64,000 nt of DNA from Nymphaea colorata (Eukaryota > Streptophyta > Magnoliopsida > Nymphaeales > Nymphaeaceae). The position numbers and the translations under genes were made by a program. The DNA is taken from the NCBI RefSeq assembly GCF_008831285.2, contig NC_045151.1, positions 1,173,544-1,237,543 on the forward strand, read 5' to 3'. Below, piece after piece: positions 32,339 through 44,930 of this stretch. Each line of letters starts with the position of its first letter. The first letter of the stretch is position 1. The notes beneath the pieces are model-generated. The model saw nothing but the letters and a program-made list of their open reading frames with translations. It searched no databases and was not told the DNA's origin.

Positions 32339-34521
32339 CTGAAACAAACTCAAGAAAACAACGTAAATTGGTAAAAGGCCGGTTCTCATGTCAGTCGTTC
32401 GTATATATATTGCATTTCTATGGAAGCAAGTTGTCAGAAATTGGATTTGGATCAGACTAGGATGGGAAAAAGGATTCGATTTTTTTTTCTCATATATAAA
32501 TTTGAATTTTTCTCGAATTCAAAGTTTTGACTAGGTAGAGCAAGTGGTTTTGGAAAACACTCCCCCAATATTGTTGTGGAAGTATACATTTCTCCTTTAT
32601 ATGAGAATCTTGCTGTCGCGTTCATCCTCACAGGAGAATCTTGAGCAAGTTACCTTTTACTTAGGTATAATATTTGATTTTATTTCAATTTCATTTTCTT
32701 TTGAGTAGTAGTATGAACCAATCAATGGTTACATCAATCCAAGATGAGGACCACATGTGGTTTCAACATGGCCACTGAAGACGTGTTAACGAATTTAATC
32801 CAACCTTCCAAAATTGATGAAAATTGTGCAAATCAAAATAGGAAGGATGATAAGGATGGACTTTGCTTTCTCATAAACAGTAACCACATTGTAAAGACCA
32901 GATTCCAATGAAACGAAGACCTTATTCCTCTTGAAAAATTGAGCAAGTATTGAGCATAATACATCTATGTGATGAACCACATTTAAAAAAAAACTGTTTT
33001 TGGCTTTTTATTTGCCTTACAAGCATTGGGCAAATCAATCTCCTAGTTTTCATCCTTTGCTGTTTAGAACTTAAAGTAGTATGATACTCCACAAGGCTAC
33101 CATCTTGCTCATACCACATCCCACATCACCATTGGAGACTCGAACTGCTATATTCATTCCGGTGCAACGGACCACGTTAAAGCGACTTGGCAATCTTGTC
33201 AATAGACTCCCTTTCTTATAGCTTAGAGCTTCTCAGGTTGGGCGGCTGACAGTTGATGTTGAAGGTTGAAGAAAACATGGACGATGATGAGCCCATATCA
33301 CACTGGCAGGGGTCCCATGACTTGGGGTTTCAGATCAACCACATTCCTCTTCCGCAGGCCGGACGGTATCCTATCTGAGATGGTTTCTGGTGGGAAATCA
33401 ATGGAGTAGCTGAAGACACAGGCCACGAAGCCGCAGCTACAAATAATAGGCATGCTACTTAAAATGCAAGTAGCTTAAGATAGGCAAATCTTCTGGTTCC
33501 AGGATTGGAGATAAGTGTGTCCAAAGAAGAAAGTGAAAGAGTCAGGGAATCACCAAAGCCACAGTTAGTGATGTGGTTTTCTAGGAAGTGGAATTTGCAA
33601 ACTCCACTCGACCCAGGTAAGAGAGGGGAACAACCTATAAGGATGACCCCTTACTACGCGAGGTTCCTCCAGGCTTGTTGTTCCCAGATAAGCAGACCAA
33701 TAAAGGAAACAACTAGTAGTCCTCTACTTAATGGCCATCTCATCCAGAGGTGCTAGGAGCTTGGGAAACGGAAGATCCATGGTCAGAACGTGGACATAGA
33801 GGAACATCAGGGGGAACGTATTACGTGATGATAAGCTAGCACAGTCTGAGTGAGTTTGATACTAGCTTCCCTGCGATGATGCAGGACTCGATGGTTGAGG
33901 AAAGCTTCCAGTATGAAACTGTAGTTTAATGATGCTCTCGAAGAATATAGGGGCCTGGCCGCTCACGTTGTTACTGAGAAAGCGTCAGCCTGCCCATTCC
34001 TTTTTCATATGATGTTGGTGGTCCATAAGCGCATTAATGGGTCCAGCACTATGCAATGAGCACAAATGATTGTCATGGGACCCAACGGTGATTCAAGGCC
34101 AGGTGGTTGCGACCAGCAAGTATTGGATCTTCCTAAAGTGTTGTCATAGAAAATTGAGGGAGGAGTTTATGTAGGTGGCCCATCTTGAAGCTTCGTCGAC
34201 CATCCTTTATGGTACGCCAGATTCATTGCTCTAAAGCTAACAGGAACATGCAACTTGGAAAGGATAAAATCGAAGAGAAGCATCTATGCAATGCAAAGAA
34301 AAGATCTACAGACAATTTTAAGACAACAGAAATAGTTCAATTTTAAGACAATTTTAAGGTACTGTTGCATGTTACAGACCAACTGTGTATGGCACGGCCA
34401 AGCCAGGCCCGTGACAGGTACACTGGTTGGGATAATAGTAATCCATAATGGATGGGTTTGAAAGACATTTATAAGTAAAACTTTTTTCTCGCTTTTAGCT
34501 CCCCTATAGTTCCTCTTACCC
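32339..34521. other. CRK-B intron 2, left part
   Basis: Aligns with 7769-9650 and then about 10720-10820 of unit A. It lacks the fossil coding segment found at 10150-10720 in A. A segment at 34052-34135 and another at 34355-34430 are not in A. No protein is recognised. It ends at TACCC, the target site of the minus-strand copia. Confidence 0.6.
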
Positions 34522-36211
34522 TGTAGAAAGCAAATGTTGGACCTAGATATAACTTAGATCAAATCTTAAATTTATGCAAAGAAAAACTGACAGAGTCTCC
34601 ATGTCCAAAATAATTTTCAATAATGAACTTGCCAAAATATACTTAAAAGAAGCAGTAGTGGTGGCCCACGCCAGCCCATTAAAGCTCCCATTGAAAAGAG
34701 CTCCACCCAAGACTGTCTCAAGTCCAATGCCCATGCCAGACTTGGGTCGAGCCCCACAATTCGATATTGAAAGCAGAGTTTTTAATTTCCCTCTAAAACT
34801 CAGCGGCTTAAAGGCTAAAGCCTTAAACGTCAACTCTCAAAACATTTTTTCCCTGCCCGGCGCCCAAACCTTCATCAAATCATCCAAAGGGGGAAGCTGG
34901 AAGTGTGCCCTATCCTGACTCTTTACTGTCACTCTGTCAGGTGTAGCTCTGTCGTGATCAGCACTCATAAAAAGTGTTGTGGCTGTACAAGTCAATTGCT
35001 TGAAAGGAAGCTGTTGGGTGTGATACAGATGAAAATGGGAAAGGTTCTTTCATAATGGGAGCTCAGTAATCTTCTTTGGCTGTTACAATTCATAACAAAT
35101 CCCCACAATTTAGTTGCTAATTTGTTCTGGTTCACAATACAAGGGTTGGAAGTGCACTAGTCGGATAATCGCAGACATCAGACATGAGTTTCATCCAGTG
35201 CCATTTAGTTACACAGAATACCTAAGAGCAATAATCACAAGTAGAGAATAGATTTCAGAAAAGAGAATTGAAGAGTGTGTAATCATTTTTTCTGTTTATT
35301 TAACTTACAATTCCTCTCGGCTTTTGCTTGGGCGTGATTTTTGGTTGCTATGCAAGTTTCTTACTATTTTTATTATCATTATATCTCAACGAGTATGTAG
35401 ATGTACATAGGCTTGCTCATATCAAGCAAATCAAACTTCTCTAAACTTTCTTTAGACTTCTCTTGAAATAAAGCATTTGGATTCTTTCCTCGGTTATGAC
35501 AACTTTAATAAAAGTTGTTGATAACACTCGCTGTTTGGAAGGCCTTCCAATTGTGTGCAGCCATCTTCATTCCAACTTTTCCCATATTTCTTTTGCTAAG
35601 GGTTCACACACATAACTATGATCATTTGTTTTATTTTTAAAATAATATATATTTTAACTTGAAAAAAAATTCACATATTATGTACTAGTGCCCCACAGCA
35701 AAAAATTTCTGGCTCCGCCACTGCTTAAAAGGAACTTAATAACAACACTAGAAAAATTCACAAAATAAACTTAACCAAGCAACAACTTAAAATATGCACC
35801 AACTACACTTCAAACAATACACTTCTATCATTTGTCTAAATGAAACATATAAAAGTGCCGTATAAGAACTCAGCTCAACAAGCTCATGTAGTGAGCTAAC
35901 ATCCAAGCATCCAATGCTCTTGCACTTGAGCTCACACTTGAAACTCTCACACACGAGCACACAAAGTGAGCACACAAACTCTAGCTCAAAGATTTGAGAC
36001 TCAACCCAACTTACTCAATGCACACACACTATGCCCAACGTCCCTATTTATAGGGAGTATTAGTCGGTGGTGGAAGAATTCATGACATTCTAATTTTTTT
36101 TCTTAATTTATTTTCTTTTTAATCATTACATCCATCGACCTACAAAAAAGAGGAGGCTCGTAGCCTCTTGAGTGTTCTTGACTCTTCCCAAGAGTCGGTG
36201 ATGACTTTACA
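34522..36211 (-). repeat. 3' LTR of the minus-strand copia, carrying a nested element
   Basis: 1690 bp in all. Subtracting the 1082-bp insertion (34642-35723) leaves 608 bp, against 609 bp for the other LTR. The LTR carries repeats of GAGCTCACACTTGAAACTCTC type and the inverted words AGGCTCGTAGCCTC and GACTCTTCCCAAGAGTC near its U3 end. Confidence 0.9.
34650..35723. mobile_element. Nested hAT-like non-autonomous element (1074 bp) inside the copia LTR
   Basis: Flanked by direct repeats CTTAAAAG (34642-34649 and 35724-35731), an 8-bp target duplication. The right end ...GGCTCCGCCACTG is the inverse of a CAGTGGCGGAGCC terminus. The left end AAGCAGTAGTGGTGGCC is a diverged partner that may be shifted by three bases. 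No transposase is seen; the open frame at 34574-34918 spans the boundary and is spurious. The unbroken LTR at 40387 shows the empty site. Confidence 0.65.
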
Positions 36212-37700
36212 ATCTCCTCCTTATTACCGACTCTCTACTCATAACTCTTAACATTCTTCTAAGCTTGGTGAATATTTGTAATGACAAGCCTTTAGTAAAA
36301 ATGTCAGCAACTTGATCTTTTGAAGTGATTGGTTGCAACTGAATCTCTTCTTTGAGTACATTCTCTCTGATAAAATGATGTTCAACCTCTATGTGTTTCG
36401 TTCGAACATGGAAGACAAGATTCTTTGCAAGTCTAATTGCACTTTGATTATCACAGTAGTCTTACTGCATAATCCACATCTTGTTTAATGTCTTTTAGCA
36501 ATCGCATCAACCATACATATTCTTGTGCTGCTTGACATGCTGCTCTATATTCTGTTTCTGTTGTAGAAAGTGAAACTGTCGGTTGTCACTTGCTGCACCA
36601 TGAAATTGCACCACTTAAAAAACTAATCGTATATCCAGTGGTTGATTTTCGAGTTGATAAGTCCCTAGCATAATTCGCATCACAATGACCAACAACTTGA
36701 CAATTGGTCTTTTTTCGTAAAGTATATCAAAGTCAAGAGTTCCTTTGACATACCTTAATATTCTTTTTACTGCTTCTAAATATGGCTTCCTTGAAGTTTG
36801 CATGAATCTGCTCACAATACCAACTGCATAAGCAATATCTGGTCTTGACAATGTTAAGTAAATTAAGCTTCCAACCAGTTGCCGATACAGAGTGACATCA
36901 TCTAGTTTGCCTCATTCATCAATTCTAAGCTTTGCATTCATCTCAATTGGTGTTGAGATAGGTTTGCAATCGAGCATATATACTTACGTAACAAGTCGTG
37001 AGCATACTTCTTTTGACTTAAAAATAATCTTTTAGATTCATAACCAATTTCCAATCCAAGGAAGTGTTGTAACTTCCCCAGCTCTTTCATTTTGAATCTC
37101 ACCGTGAGATGTTCACGAATGAGATTAATTTCTTTCTTGTCATCTCCAGTAATAATTAAATCATCAACATAAACTAACAAAATAGTAATCTTCATACCTC
37201 TCGTCTTGACGAATAGATTCGAGTCTGCTGAGGCGACTTGAAATCCACTAAACACCAAAAAGTCAGCTACTTTTTCGTATCATGCTCTGGGTATTTGCTT
37301 CAGTCCATAAAATGCTTTTCTTAGCTTGCAAACATAGTCTACCTTGTTTGGAGATTTGAATCCTTCAGGCTGCTCTATATAGATTTCATGATCGAGATCT
37401 CCATATAAGAAAGTATTTTCCACATCCGTTTGCCATAACTTCCAAGATTTCCTTGCAGCAATGACTATCAGAATGTGTATAGATGTGATCTTCGCAACAG
37501 GAGCAAAAGTTTCTTCAAGGTCAATATTATACTTCTGTGAAAATCCTCTCGTGACTAATCGAGCCTTATATCCATCGACTGCTGCCTTTCTTTTTATTTT
37601 GTAAACCCACTTACAAGTAATGGGCTTTATTCCTACAGGCTTTGGTATGAGTTCTCAGGTCTTGTTATGCTTTAATGCCTTCATTTCATCTTTCATTGCA
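36212..37700 (-). pseudogene. RT and RNase H region of the minus-strand copia
   Basis: From high to low coordinates: the RT palm with [14 protein letters not shown] near 37165, then [34 protein letters not shown], then SRPDIAYAVGIVSRFMQTSR and AVKRILRYVKGTLDFDILYE (36850-36720). RNase H traces follow to about 36270, just before the polypurine tract. Stops and shifts separate the blocks. Confidence 0.8.
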
Positions 37701-38190
37701 GCTTGTCATTTTTCAACATCTTTTGCTTCTTCAACCATCTGTATTTGCATACTTAAGATTTGGTTTTGATACTCTTGTTGATCTTCTTAATGTTATAGAG
37801 ACTCCTTGTGGCTCTTCAAGTTGTGATGACCTTCTTCTTTTATGCTTCGCTCTTAAACAAGACTAACTCCCGTTCTCCATGGATCTGTTTGTTCTGCTCG
37901 TCTTGGGTTATGTTTAGGCGTTTAAACTTTTTTTCTAATTGTCTTGCTTCTATGTATCTTGGCTCAGGTTCTCCTTAATTCATCTCAAATTGTATTTTCT
38001 TTTAATCATGTCTCTAAAAAACTGGAGATTCTGAAAGCGCCTTCTTATCTTCAGACCACCAGGATGATGCTTCATCAAAGATGACATCGCGAGAAACATG
38101 AACTTGTCCTATGCTAGGATTAACACATCTCCATTCCTTTCGATATGGATTATATCCAACAAAGACATATATTTGTGCCTTCTTGTCGAA

Positions 38191-38796
38191 CTAAGTCTTG
38201 TGTTGTTCAGATAGAAAGACATAGCATATACAACCAAATACTCTAAAATAACTCACAGACGATTTCTTTTTATGAAGCAATTCATATGGAGACTTAAAAT
38301 TAAATCTTGGCAAAGGTAGTCGATTAATTACGTGTACAATGGTGCTGACACACTCGACCCAAAATATTGGTGGCATTTTCTTTGCATGCATCATGCTTCG
38401 ACATGTTTTTATTATGTGGCGATTTTTCCATTCTGTCACTCCATTTTACTGTGGCATATAGGCACATGTGAATTGCCTTCGAATACCATGTTGCTTCATG
38501 TATCTTATAAACATGTCAAATGTATATTCTCCACCATTATCAGTACGTAAACACCAAATTATATACTCAAGTTCTTTTCTCACAATCTGGTGAAACTCTT
38601 TAAACTTTTCAAGTGCTTCTGACTTTTCTTTCATGAAATAGACCCACATATATCTTGAAAAATCATCAATAAATATAATAAAATACCACTTTCCTTCAAC
38701 TGATGAGTCTGGTACTTTTTCGAGTACATCTGAATGCACTAGCTCGAATGATGTTTTAGTTCTATACTTCGATTCTTTGAATGACCTCCTGTGCAC
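38191..38796 (-). pseudogene. Integrase core of the minus-strand copia
   Basis: Two adjacent open blocks hold the D,D-35-E core: FELVHSDVLEKVPDSS (first Asp), FIIFIDDFSRYMWVYFMKEK, CLRTDNGGEY (second Asp), then TEWKNRHIIKTCRSMMHAKK with the catalytic Glu and FWVECVSTIVHVINRLPLPR. A stop or shift near 38440 separates them. Integrase would join the cDNA into the host genome. Confidence 0.8.
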
Positions 38797-39501
38797 TTTT
38801 CTATATTAACATTCTGAGCATACTTTGTCTATTCATACCTCAAGCTTTGGCAGGCCAATCAACTACCCTTTATTAGACATCTCTTGGAGTATGTTGTATC
38901 CAACATGAGCGAGTCTTTCATGACAAATATCTCAAATGTCATGCTTCTTTGTTTTGTCAATATATATTGTTTCTGCTGACAAGACATATATTGACTCAAC
39001 TTTTTTTCCTTCAAATATTAGGGTTCATTGAACATCTATATTTTTATAAACTTTCACATCATTTGGGCCGAATAATATATAGTGACATAAAACTACAAGT
39101 TGTGGCACAAACAATAAGTTCTTTGTCATTCCTGGAACATGATAAACGTTTCGTAAAATCTGGACTTTACCAAGGTTGACTACAACTCTGCTTTTCCAAT
39201 ATGTACCATTGGAAGCTTTGTGTTGTTAGTAGTAACAACAACTCGATTTCTGTCATATTCTTTCATACTTAAAACTTGCTCTCATCACCAGTCATATGAT
39301 TTGAGTATCTAGAATCAATTATCCAATCAGTTTGATAATTGATCTTCTCTTCTTCTTTTTTTATAGGTTTTATGTGAGCATACTTAAATCTTTCTTGTTT
39401 AATGTCCTCTTTAACCTCCATTGAGTATAAAAATGAACTTTTTTGTACAGTCTTATTAGCTCTCCCATGTAGCTTACTTGTCGTGACTGCATTTCCTTCA
39501 T

Positions 39502-40300
39502 CTATTTGACTCTACAGTCATGAGCAAAATGACCAAATTTTTCACATCTAAAACACTTCTTCTTTGGTCTCCACCGTTGTGTAGTTTTTCTTGTTTTTTT
39601 TTGTATATTTTTCTCTTTCTTTTCATCAATGTTTCTACTTGGAGACCTAATGACCGGCTTAGTTGGCCAAGGTGATCTCTGACTCTTACTAAACAAAGCT
39701 TTCTCATTATTTACTTTGAGTGAAAGCTCAGCCATTTGCTTCTCTAATATTTCTTGATTGTTCAAAAGATTTTCTAACTCCAAAAAGGTTGGTTGAACGG
39801 GCCAACCTTGAACACCAATTATAAAACTATTAAATTCTAGATGAAGCCTACGAACAAGAATTCTCCGCATACGGGCCTCACTTTTCTTAGACTCGGGGTC
39901 AATTTGAGAAATCTCCCTATAGATGCTTTTAACCTTCATAAAATATTCTACAACCAACATGTTTTCTTGAGTTAATGTACCTAACTCATTTTCTAACAGT
40001 TGTTGGCAGACATCTTTAGTTCGAGAAAATAGCGTTGTAAAAGCATCTCATGCTTCTTTAGGAGTATTAGCATCACGTATGTGCTCTAATAAATCATTCT
40101 CAATTAATACCTTAATTGCAAATAGAGCTTCCCTGCTTTGATCATCTATTTCTTCTTAGCTTCCTCGTCGACAGGAATATTTGTGTCTGATCCCAATACT
40201 ATATCCAATAATTCATGTCCTAAAAAATATGAATCCATGCAAGATTTTCAATAGCCATAATTATTATTGTTACGTTTTTCAATAGTATTTAATGCAACTG
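39502..40300 (-). pseudogene. gag of the minus-strand copia with CCHC zinc knuckle
   Basis: The open block 39960-39502 reads a gag C-terminal half: RRILVRRLHLEFNSFIIGVQ, LENLLNNQEILEKQMAELSL, a Lys/Arg-rich linker, and the nucleocapsid knuckle CFRCEKFGHFAHDC. The gag N-terminal part lies up to about 40300 in broken frames. Confidence 0.75.
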
Positions 40301-40372
40301 CTAATGCCGCCACAATTTTTAATAATTAGCCCAATTAATCTCACTATTAAACCAACCCATAGACTCAACCTC

Positions 40373-40384
40373 GCTCTGATACCA
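40373..40384 (-). other. Primer binding site of the minus-strand copia
   Basis: TGGTATCAGAGC on the minus strand, two bases after the 5' LTR end. It is a full 12-base complement of the initiator-Met tRNA 3' end. Confidence 0.9.
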
Positions 40385-40386
40385 AT

Positions 40387-40995
40387 TGTAGAAAGCAAAT
40401 GTGGGCCCTTGATATAACTTAGATCCAATTCCAAATTTATGCAGAGAAAAACCGGTAGAGTCTCGACGTCCAAAATAATTCTCAATAATAAACTTGACAA
40501 AGTATACTTAATACTAACTTAATAACAACACCAACAAAGTTCACAAAATGAACTTAACCAAGCAACAACGTAAAGCACGTACCAACTACACTTCAAACAA
40601 TACACTTCTATTGTTTGTTAAAATGAAACATATAAAAGTGAGGCACAAAAACTCACCTCAACAAGGTCACATAGTGAGCTAACATCCAAGCACCCAACGC
40701 TCTTGCGCTTGAGCTCACACTTGAAACTCTCACACACCATCTTACAAAGTGAGCACACAAACTCTACCTCAAAGATTTGAGACTTAACCCAACCCACTCA
40801 ATGCACACACACTATGCCCAACATCCCTATTTGTAGGAAGTATTAATGGGTAGTGGAAAAATCCACCACATTCTAATTTTTTTCTTTTTTTCTTAATTTA
40901 TTTTCTTTATAATCATTTACATCCACTGACCTACAAAAAAAGGAGGCTCGTAGCCTCTTCTCGACTCTTCCCAAGAGTCGGTGATGACTTTACAT
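40387..40995 (-). repeat. 5' LTR of the minus-strand copia
   Basis: 609 bp, TG...CA ends, followed on the + strand by TAGCC (target duplication). It is the intact partner of the interrupted LTR at 34522-36211. Confidence 0.9.
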
Positions 40996-41000
40996 AGCCT

Positions 41001-42301
41001 CCACTTTCTGTCCCTTTCCCAATTCCCCCTTCCCTCTCCAAGTTGATCCACCACCACCAACGGCCACCAGAGCCATTCCCCGATTGCCTCTTCCCTTTCC
41101 GCAACTCTCCTTGTTTTCTTCCTCTTTTAAAAGAAGATGGGTAGAGTTTTCCACCCATCTATTGTTAAAAGAAATAAGGGAGTTGAGGAAGGAAAGAGGT
41201 GGCCGCCGGCACTAGGAATGGTGCTGGCAGCCACCAATACTTAAGTTGAGAAGGAAGGTGGGAGTTGGGAAAGGGAAGAGTGGGGGAAGAATGAGGATCG
41301 GGGAGAGAGAATGTGAGAAAAAAAAAGTTTCACCAGTGTCTGTAAACAAATAAATCGTGGAGTTATGGTTCAGTTTATATATTTGTAAGGGATAGATAAC
41401 AATGAAAGAATATAAAATTTATCATCCTACATCCTAATACTAGGAGCTGGTTACATATTTCATGCCAATGCACAATTTTGTGAAGACAAATGGAGAAAAG
41501 CCACCCTTCAAACAAATGAAAGGGGTTGCTTTGGGAGAAGACACAAGCAAAAAAAAGTTAAAAGACTATAAATGATATTTGTTTTCTAATAATTCAAATA
41601 ATACCCCAACTCATCTTTTATTGTATATATTTTGCATGCACCCGCAACTCACTCTCCCCACAAACAATAAGGCGGAGAGGGGCTGGAGGTGCAATGTACA
41701 GAGGTTCTAACATTCAGTGAGTCGAGTTAATTTGGGCTAGACTCGTTTGATAAATGGGTTGAGTTTGAGTCAAAATGAATTCGTTTAAAAAAAACGAGTT
41801 GAGCTCAAGCTTGGCAAGCTCAGCTCGCTTAAGCTTGATTAAATTAACTTGTAATGAAGCAAATCTACAGCATATAGAAGGTGTCTAGTAATATTAATGC
41901 AAGAAAGAAATAACTGCAATAGTAAGGATTAGGTTCGTAGTAAACCTGGTCATTAGCGTTTAGGTTGAAGGTAAATTTTCTTTTTTCCTTTTTATTTTTT
42001 CATAAACGGCTTCACTAAGCTCAATTCAGATCTGGGCTTGAGCCTAACTAAACTTAAGCTTGAGTTGAGACCAATTTGTCTTGGCTTGTACATCTCTATT
42101 GGTGTTGGCTGAGAGTGAAGTTGTGGGACAGGAGTTGTGATTCATGTAAACTGTGTCAGGACAAGAGTTGTAATTGCAACCAAGGCTAAGGGCTGACGGT
42201 GAAGTCCTGAAAACTTTCAATCAAAACAAGAGTGGTTGCCTACCCCACCCCACCCCACCCCCCTTTTCTCTCTCAATTTGTTTGTTGCTTATTCTACCAA
42301 C
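41001..42301. other. CRK-B intron 2, right part
   Basis: Aligns with parts of unit A from 10830 to 13400. It includes a GAGTTGAGCTCAAGCTTGG-rich MITE relative (about 41695-42090, with TGTACA near both ends) matching 12890-13240 and 63730-64000. CCCCACCCCACC repeats lie at 42243. No gene seen. Confidence 0.6.
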
Positions 42302-42503
42302 CTGTTCGTTGCAAGGCGTCCTCTTCTTCGTTCCCCGGCAGTTGGCGGGCCTTCAACTCCTTTCTCCGAAAGCAATCTCTTTTCCACCGGTAAAAGCCAC
42401 AAATTGTGCAGCTAATGAGAAACACAATCAAGATAGAAATGACCAATATGATAAAGACACGCTTTCTGCTCTCGCTTTTCTGCGACTATGCAAGTATAAA
42501 TAT

Positions 42504-42546
<43 letters not shown>

Positions 42547-43330
42547 ACCTGACATGGTGATGTCTGTACCAATCGGTGAAGAGCTTGAATTTGGAGGTGC
42601 CGAACTGGGCGGAGGAGATGGGCTTGTTGTGTCTGCCGTACTATAAAAATTATTCGTATCAAACCTCACACGGCAACTTCCCTTGAGAAGTTCACAGCCT
42701 TGTGAACCGCCGCCGCAAGTACTCGAGTTGATTTGGGAGATGGAAGTCACCAGGCAGTCCTTGCAATCTGCGAGGCTGGTGTCCCTGGTGCACTGTACCA
42801 GCCCGTAGAGCGTCTGTCCAATTCTGTAGTAGGTCGCGGCCATTGCAAACATGAGCCTCGAAGGCACCGTTGTCGCTGCAGACGTGAGATTCTTCAGCAA
42901 ACTTCCCAACGCCATGTAGAAGGCTTCCGGGAATTCCACTGTTCCGTTAGCCCAACTGGCACTTTTCAAACCATATGACGGCATCCTTCGTGTTGGGGCA
43001 GTATTGGACGATTTCTATGGTGGACCTAGAGATGCAGGTGACGCACTCCTCCTTGCTGACGTCACCCCGGCACTGAACCAGGCCGTAAACTTCTTCCGGT
43101 CCTTGGCCCTTGGTGGTATTGAGAAAACCAACGGAAGGGGTTTCGTTCTTCAAGGTGGAGAAGACGTTGCCCATGTTGACTTCAAATTTGTCTCCGTCCG
43201 AGTAATTGGCAGCGACGGAGCAGCGGCGCCTGAGAAATTCATTGCTGCTCATTGCATGGTCGACATGGATGGAGAGGAGGAGGAGGAGGAGGAGGCGGGG
43301 GATACCAATCTTCAACAACATTAGCCCCAT
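42302..43330 (-). pseudogene. CRK-B exons 1-2: signal peptide, two Gnk2 domains, membrane span (broken)
   Basis: Exon 1 (43330-42570 or 42549) starts with the same Leu-rich signal peptide as CRK-A. The first Gnk2 signature is CRGDVSKEECVTC and the second CTRDTSLADCKDC. Relative to CRK-A, 62 bases are missing at 42954-42956, between EKCQL and WANGTVEFPE, which shifts the frame inside the ectodomain. Exon 2 (42485-42302) keeps the membrane span VFIILVISILIVFLISC, but its acceptor has changed from GCAGGG to GCATAG, moving the AG by two bases and putting exon 2 out of frame. Without these lesions the exon lengths would fit CRK-A. Confidence 0.85.
42508..42542. repeat. (GA)n microsatellite in CRK-B intron 1
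   Basis: About 17 GA units in the short intron 1, longer than the paralogous tract in CRK-A. Confidence 0.9.
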
Positions 43331-43556
43331 TACAGAGTAAACCGTTTCTAGTTGGGGGATCGGGGAGAAACTTGAACAATGCGTCGCCGGCAGGAAAGGG
43401 CACGAACATAAACACCGCTGGGGAGCTTTGGCTTGCTTTAACGGGGAACACCCATTCCATTTTTCCGTCGTGGACGATGAAAGGCGGTGTAAACTCTAGC
43501 AAACTTCGTCCCTCAAGCTTAGAAAAATCAATAATGGAGTTTGTAGTAACAGGCAT
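43239..43556 (-). other. Upstream open frame overlapping the CRK-B start
   Basis: Starts MPVTTNSIIDFSKLEGR, related to the unit A frame at 14494-14712. Here it stays open across the CRK-B ATG in a different frame and ends in a poly-Pro run that is the antiframe of the Leu-rich signal peptide. Probably 5' leader sequence rather than a gene. Confidence 0.3.
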
Positions 43557-43570
43557 CTTTTTCTAAAGTA

Positions 43571-44590
43571 CTTCAGCAACATATTTCCTGAAACCTGCTC
43601 AACAACGTTTAGTTTCTTTTTTTTTTTTTAAGTTCATGTTTGATAAAAAGGAATCAATTTAAATATTTGAATCTTATATCCTCGTTTATAGAATATTTTC
43701 GGGCCATCAAACGGGTCCTTGATAAAAAGAAAACATCTCCCTTGCTCAATCCATCGCACTCTTGACCTATTTAAAAACTTGAATTTTCTTGTAATTATAA
43801 ATGTTGAGAGTTAATTGGATCAACAAACTTTTTGTTCAAGAACAATAACCATCAAGTCTCTTTGAAAGAGAATAATTTTATCAACTTTTTTTTTTCTTGA
43901 AGCAAAATCAACATAAGGTGCATTAAAATCATGATTATGAAACCTAATTACGTAGCAGAGTCAGAAATTTCCAATTAAGGCCCACTAGTAATAAATTTAA
44001 AATTTGTAAAAGTAAATAAGAAAAATTACCTTAAAGTGTCAATATAAAATCCCAATGAAGTAATTGTCCACACATTGTCCATGCCTGCACCCTTGACTAA
44101 GTCTTGAGGTTTCATACCATACCAAAAATGGGTCTATGTCAACTGTCCACTCGTGAGTATGAGCTGCATGATCTTTACTCCAGCACTTGCGATTCAAAAT
44201 GGGCCACAACCGTTCCAATCGATAGAACGAACTTAGAGGTCGATCTCGTTCCTCCTCGGCCTAAGAGTAGTGGGATTTCAAAAAGGAACCCATACTGCTC
44301 GAATGAGAAGTCAAAACTCCTCATTTCCCCTGCAGTTTAGGACTGTGTTGGGGTCTAGTGATTTTAAGATCGCTCAGTTTAACTTGAAAGTAACGTCTTC
44401 CAGTGATTATAATTCAGAGAAATAGCATCTATAAGAATTAAATTGACCACCACATTCTGACTGGCCCATAATTTTTCAAGCCCCTGATCTCCATGTAACA
44501 AGTTAGTTCCATTCTGTTGTCCCCTATGGTTGGTGCGACTCACCTGCACAATTATTTTAACTTGACTTGGGGGACATGGTGTTAAGAGCA
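43571..44590. other. CRK-B upstream region, no gene recognised
   Basis: 43570-43760 matches 14720-14890 of unit A. After that it is unique. An open frame at 44104-44340 on the + strand has no recognisable motif. Confidence 0.4.
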
Positions 44591-44930
44591 GCGCCAAACG
44601 GGGAAGCGGCTTGCTGCTCATTACATGGCCTCCATGGATAGTAAAGGTTGTGTGTGCCTTTATGCGTCCGCAGGCCGCAGCTTACGTGGATGTTTTTGTA
44701 AAACGTGTCCTTTGTAATCATTTTATTTTTTTATTTTCATTTTTGTCTTAACAAAAATTTGTCTTTTCTTGTGTGATCGAGAAGTACTTTTGTGATTGAC
44801 ATAGGCACAAAATTTCGTGCACCTTGTGGGCGATGCCAATCTTCAACAACTTTAGCTCCATTGGAGAGTAAACGTCCGGTGAGGAGCTGTGGCTGGTTTG
44901 TGGAATTTGAAGTAATGACCATTTTTTTAA
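44591..44930 (-). pseudogene. Fourth CRK N-terminus fragment
   Basis: Minus-strand pieces resemble the start of CRK exon 1 and its leader. The leader phrase NGAKVVEDWH (44841-44870) parallels NGANVVEDWH upstream of CRK-A and -B. GATGCCAATCTTCAACAAC at 44832 matches the signal-peptide start region. GCTTGCTGCTCATTACATGG (44610) matches the HAMSSNE region. About 180 bp of unrelated sequence separates the two halves, and no Gnk2 cysteine signature follows. This suggests that a further CRK copy once lay here. Confidence 0.5.

Larger units (their letters stand above)
34522..40995 (-). mobile_element. Ty1/copia element, minus strand, in CRK-B intron 2
   Basis: LTRs lie at 40387-40995 (5') and 34522-36211 (3', enlarged by a nested insertion). 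Minus-strand LTRs start TGTAAAGTCATC and end TTTCTACA. The primer site TGGTATCAGAGC (12/12 to initiator-Met tRNA) lies at 40373-40384. A polypurine AAGGAGGAGAT abuts the 3' LTR. Flanks are TACCC and TAGCC (5-bp duplication, one mismatch), and unit A keeps the empty site near 10825. Without the nested element it would be about 5.4 kb. The coding region has many stops and shifts. Confidence 0.92.

Noticed and set aside
34574-34918. Open frame of 114 codons
   Set aside because: It spans the junction between LTR and nested element, so it cannot be an old gene.
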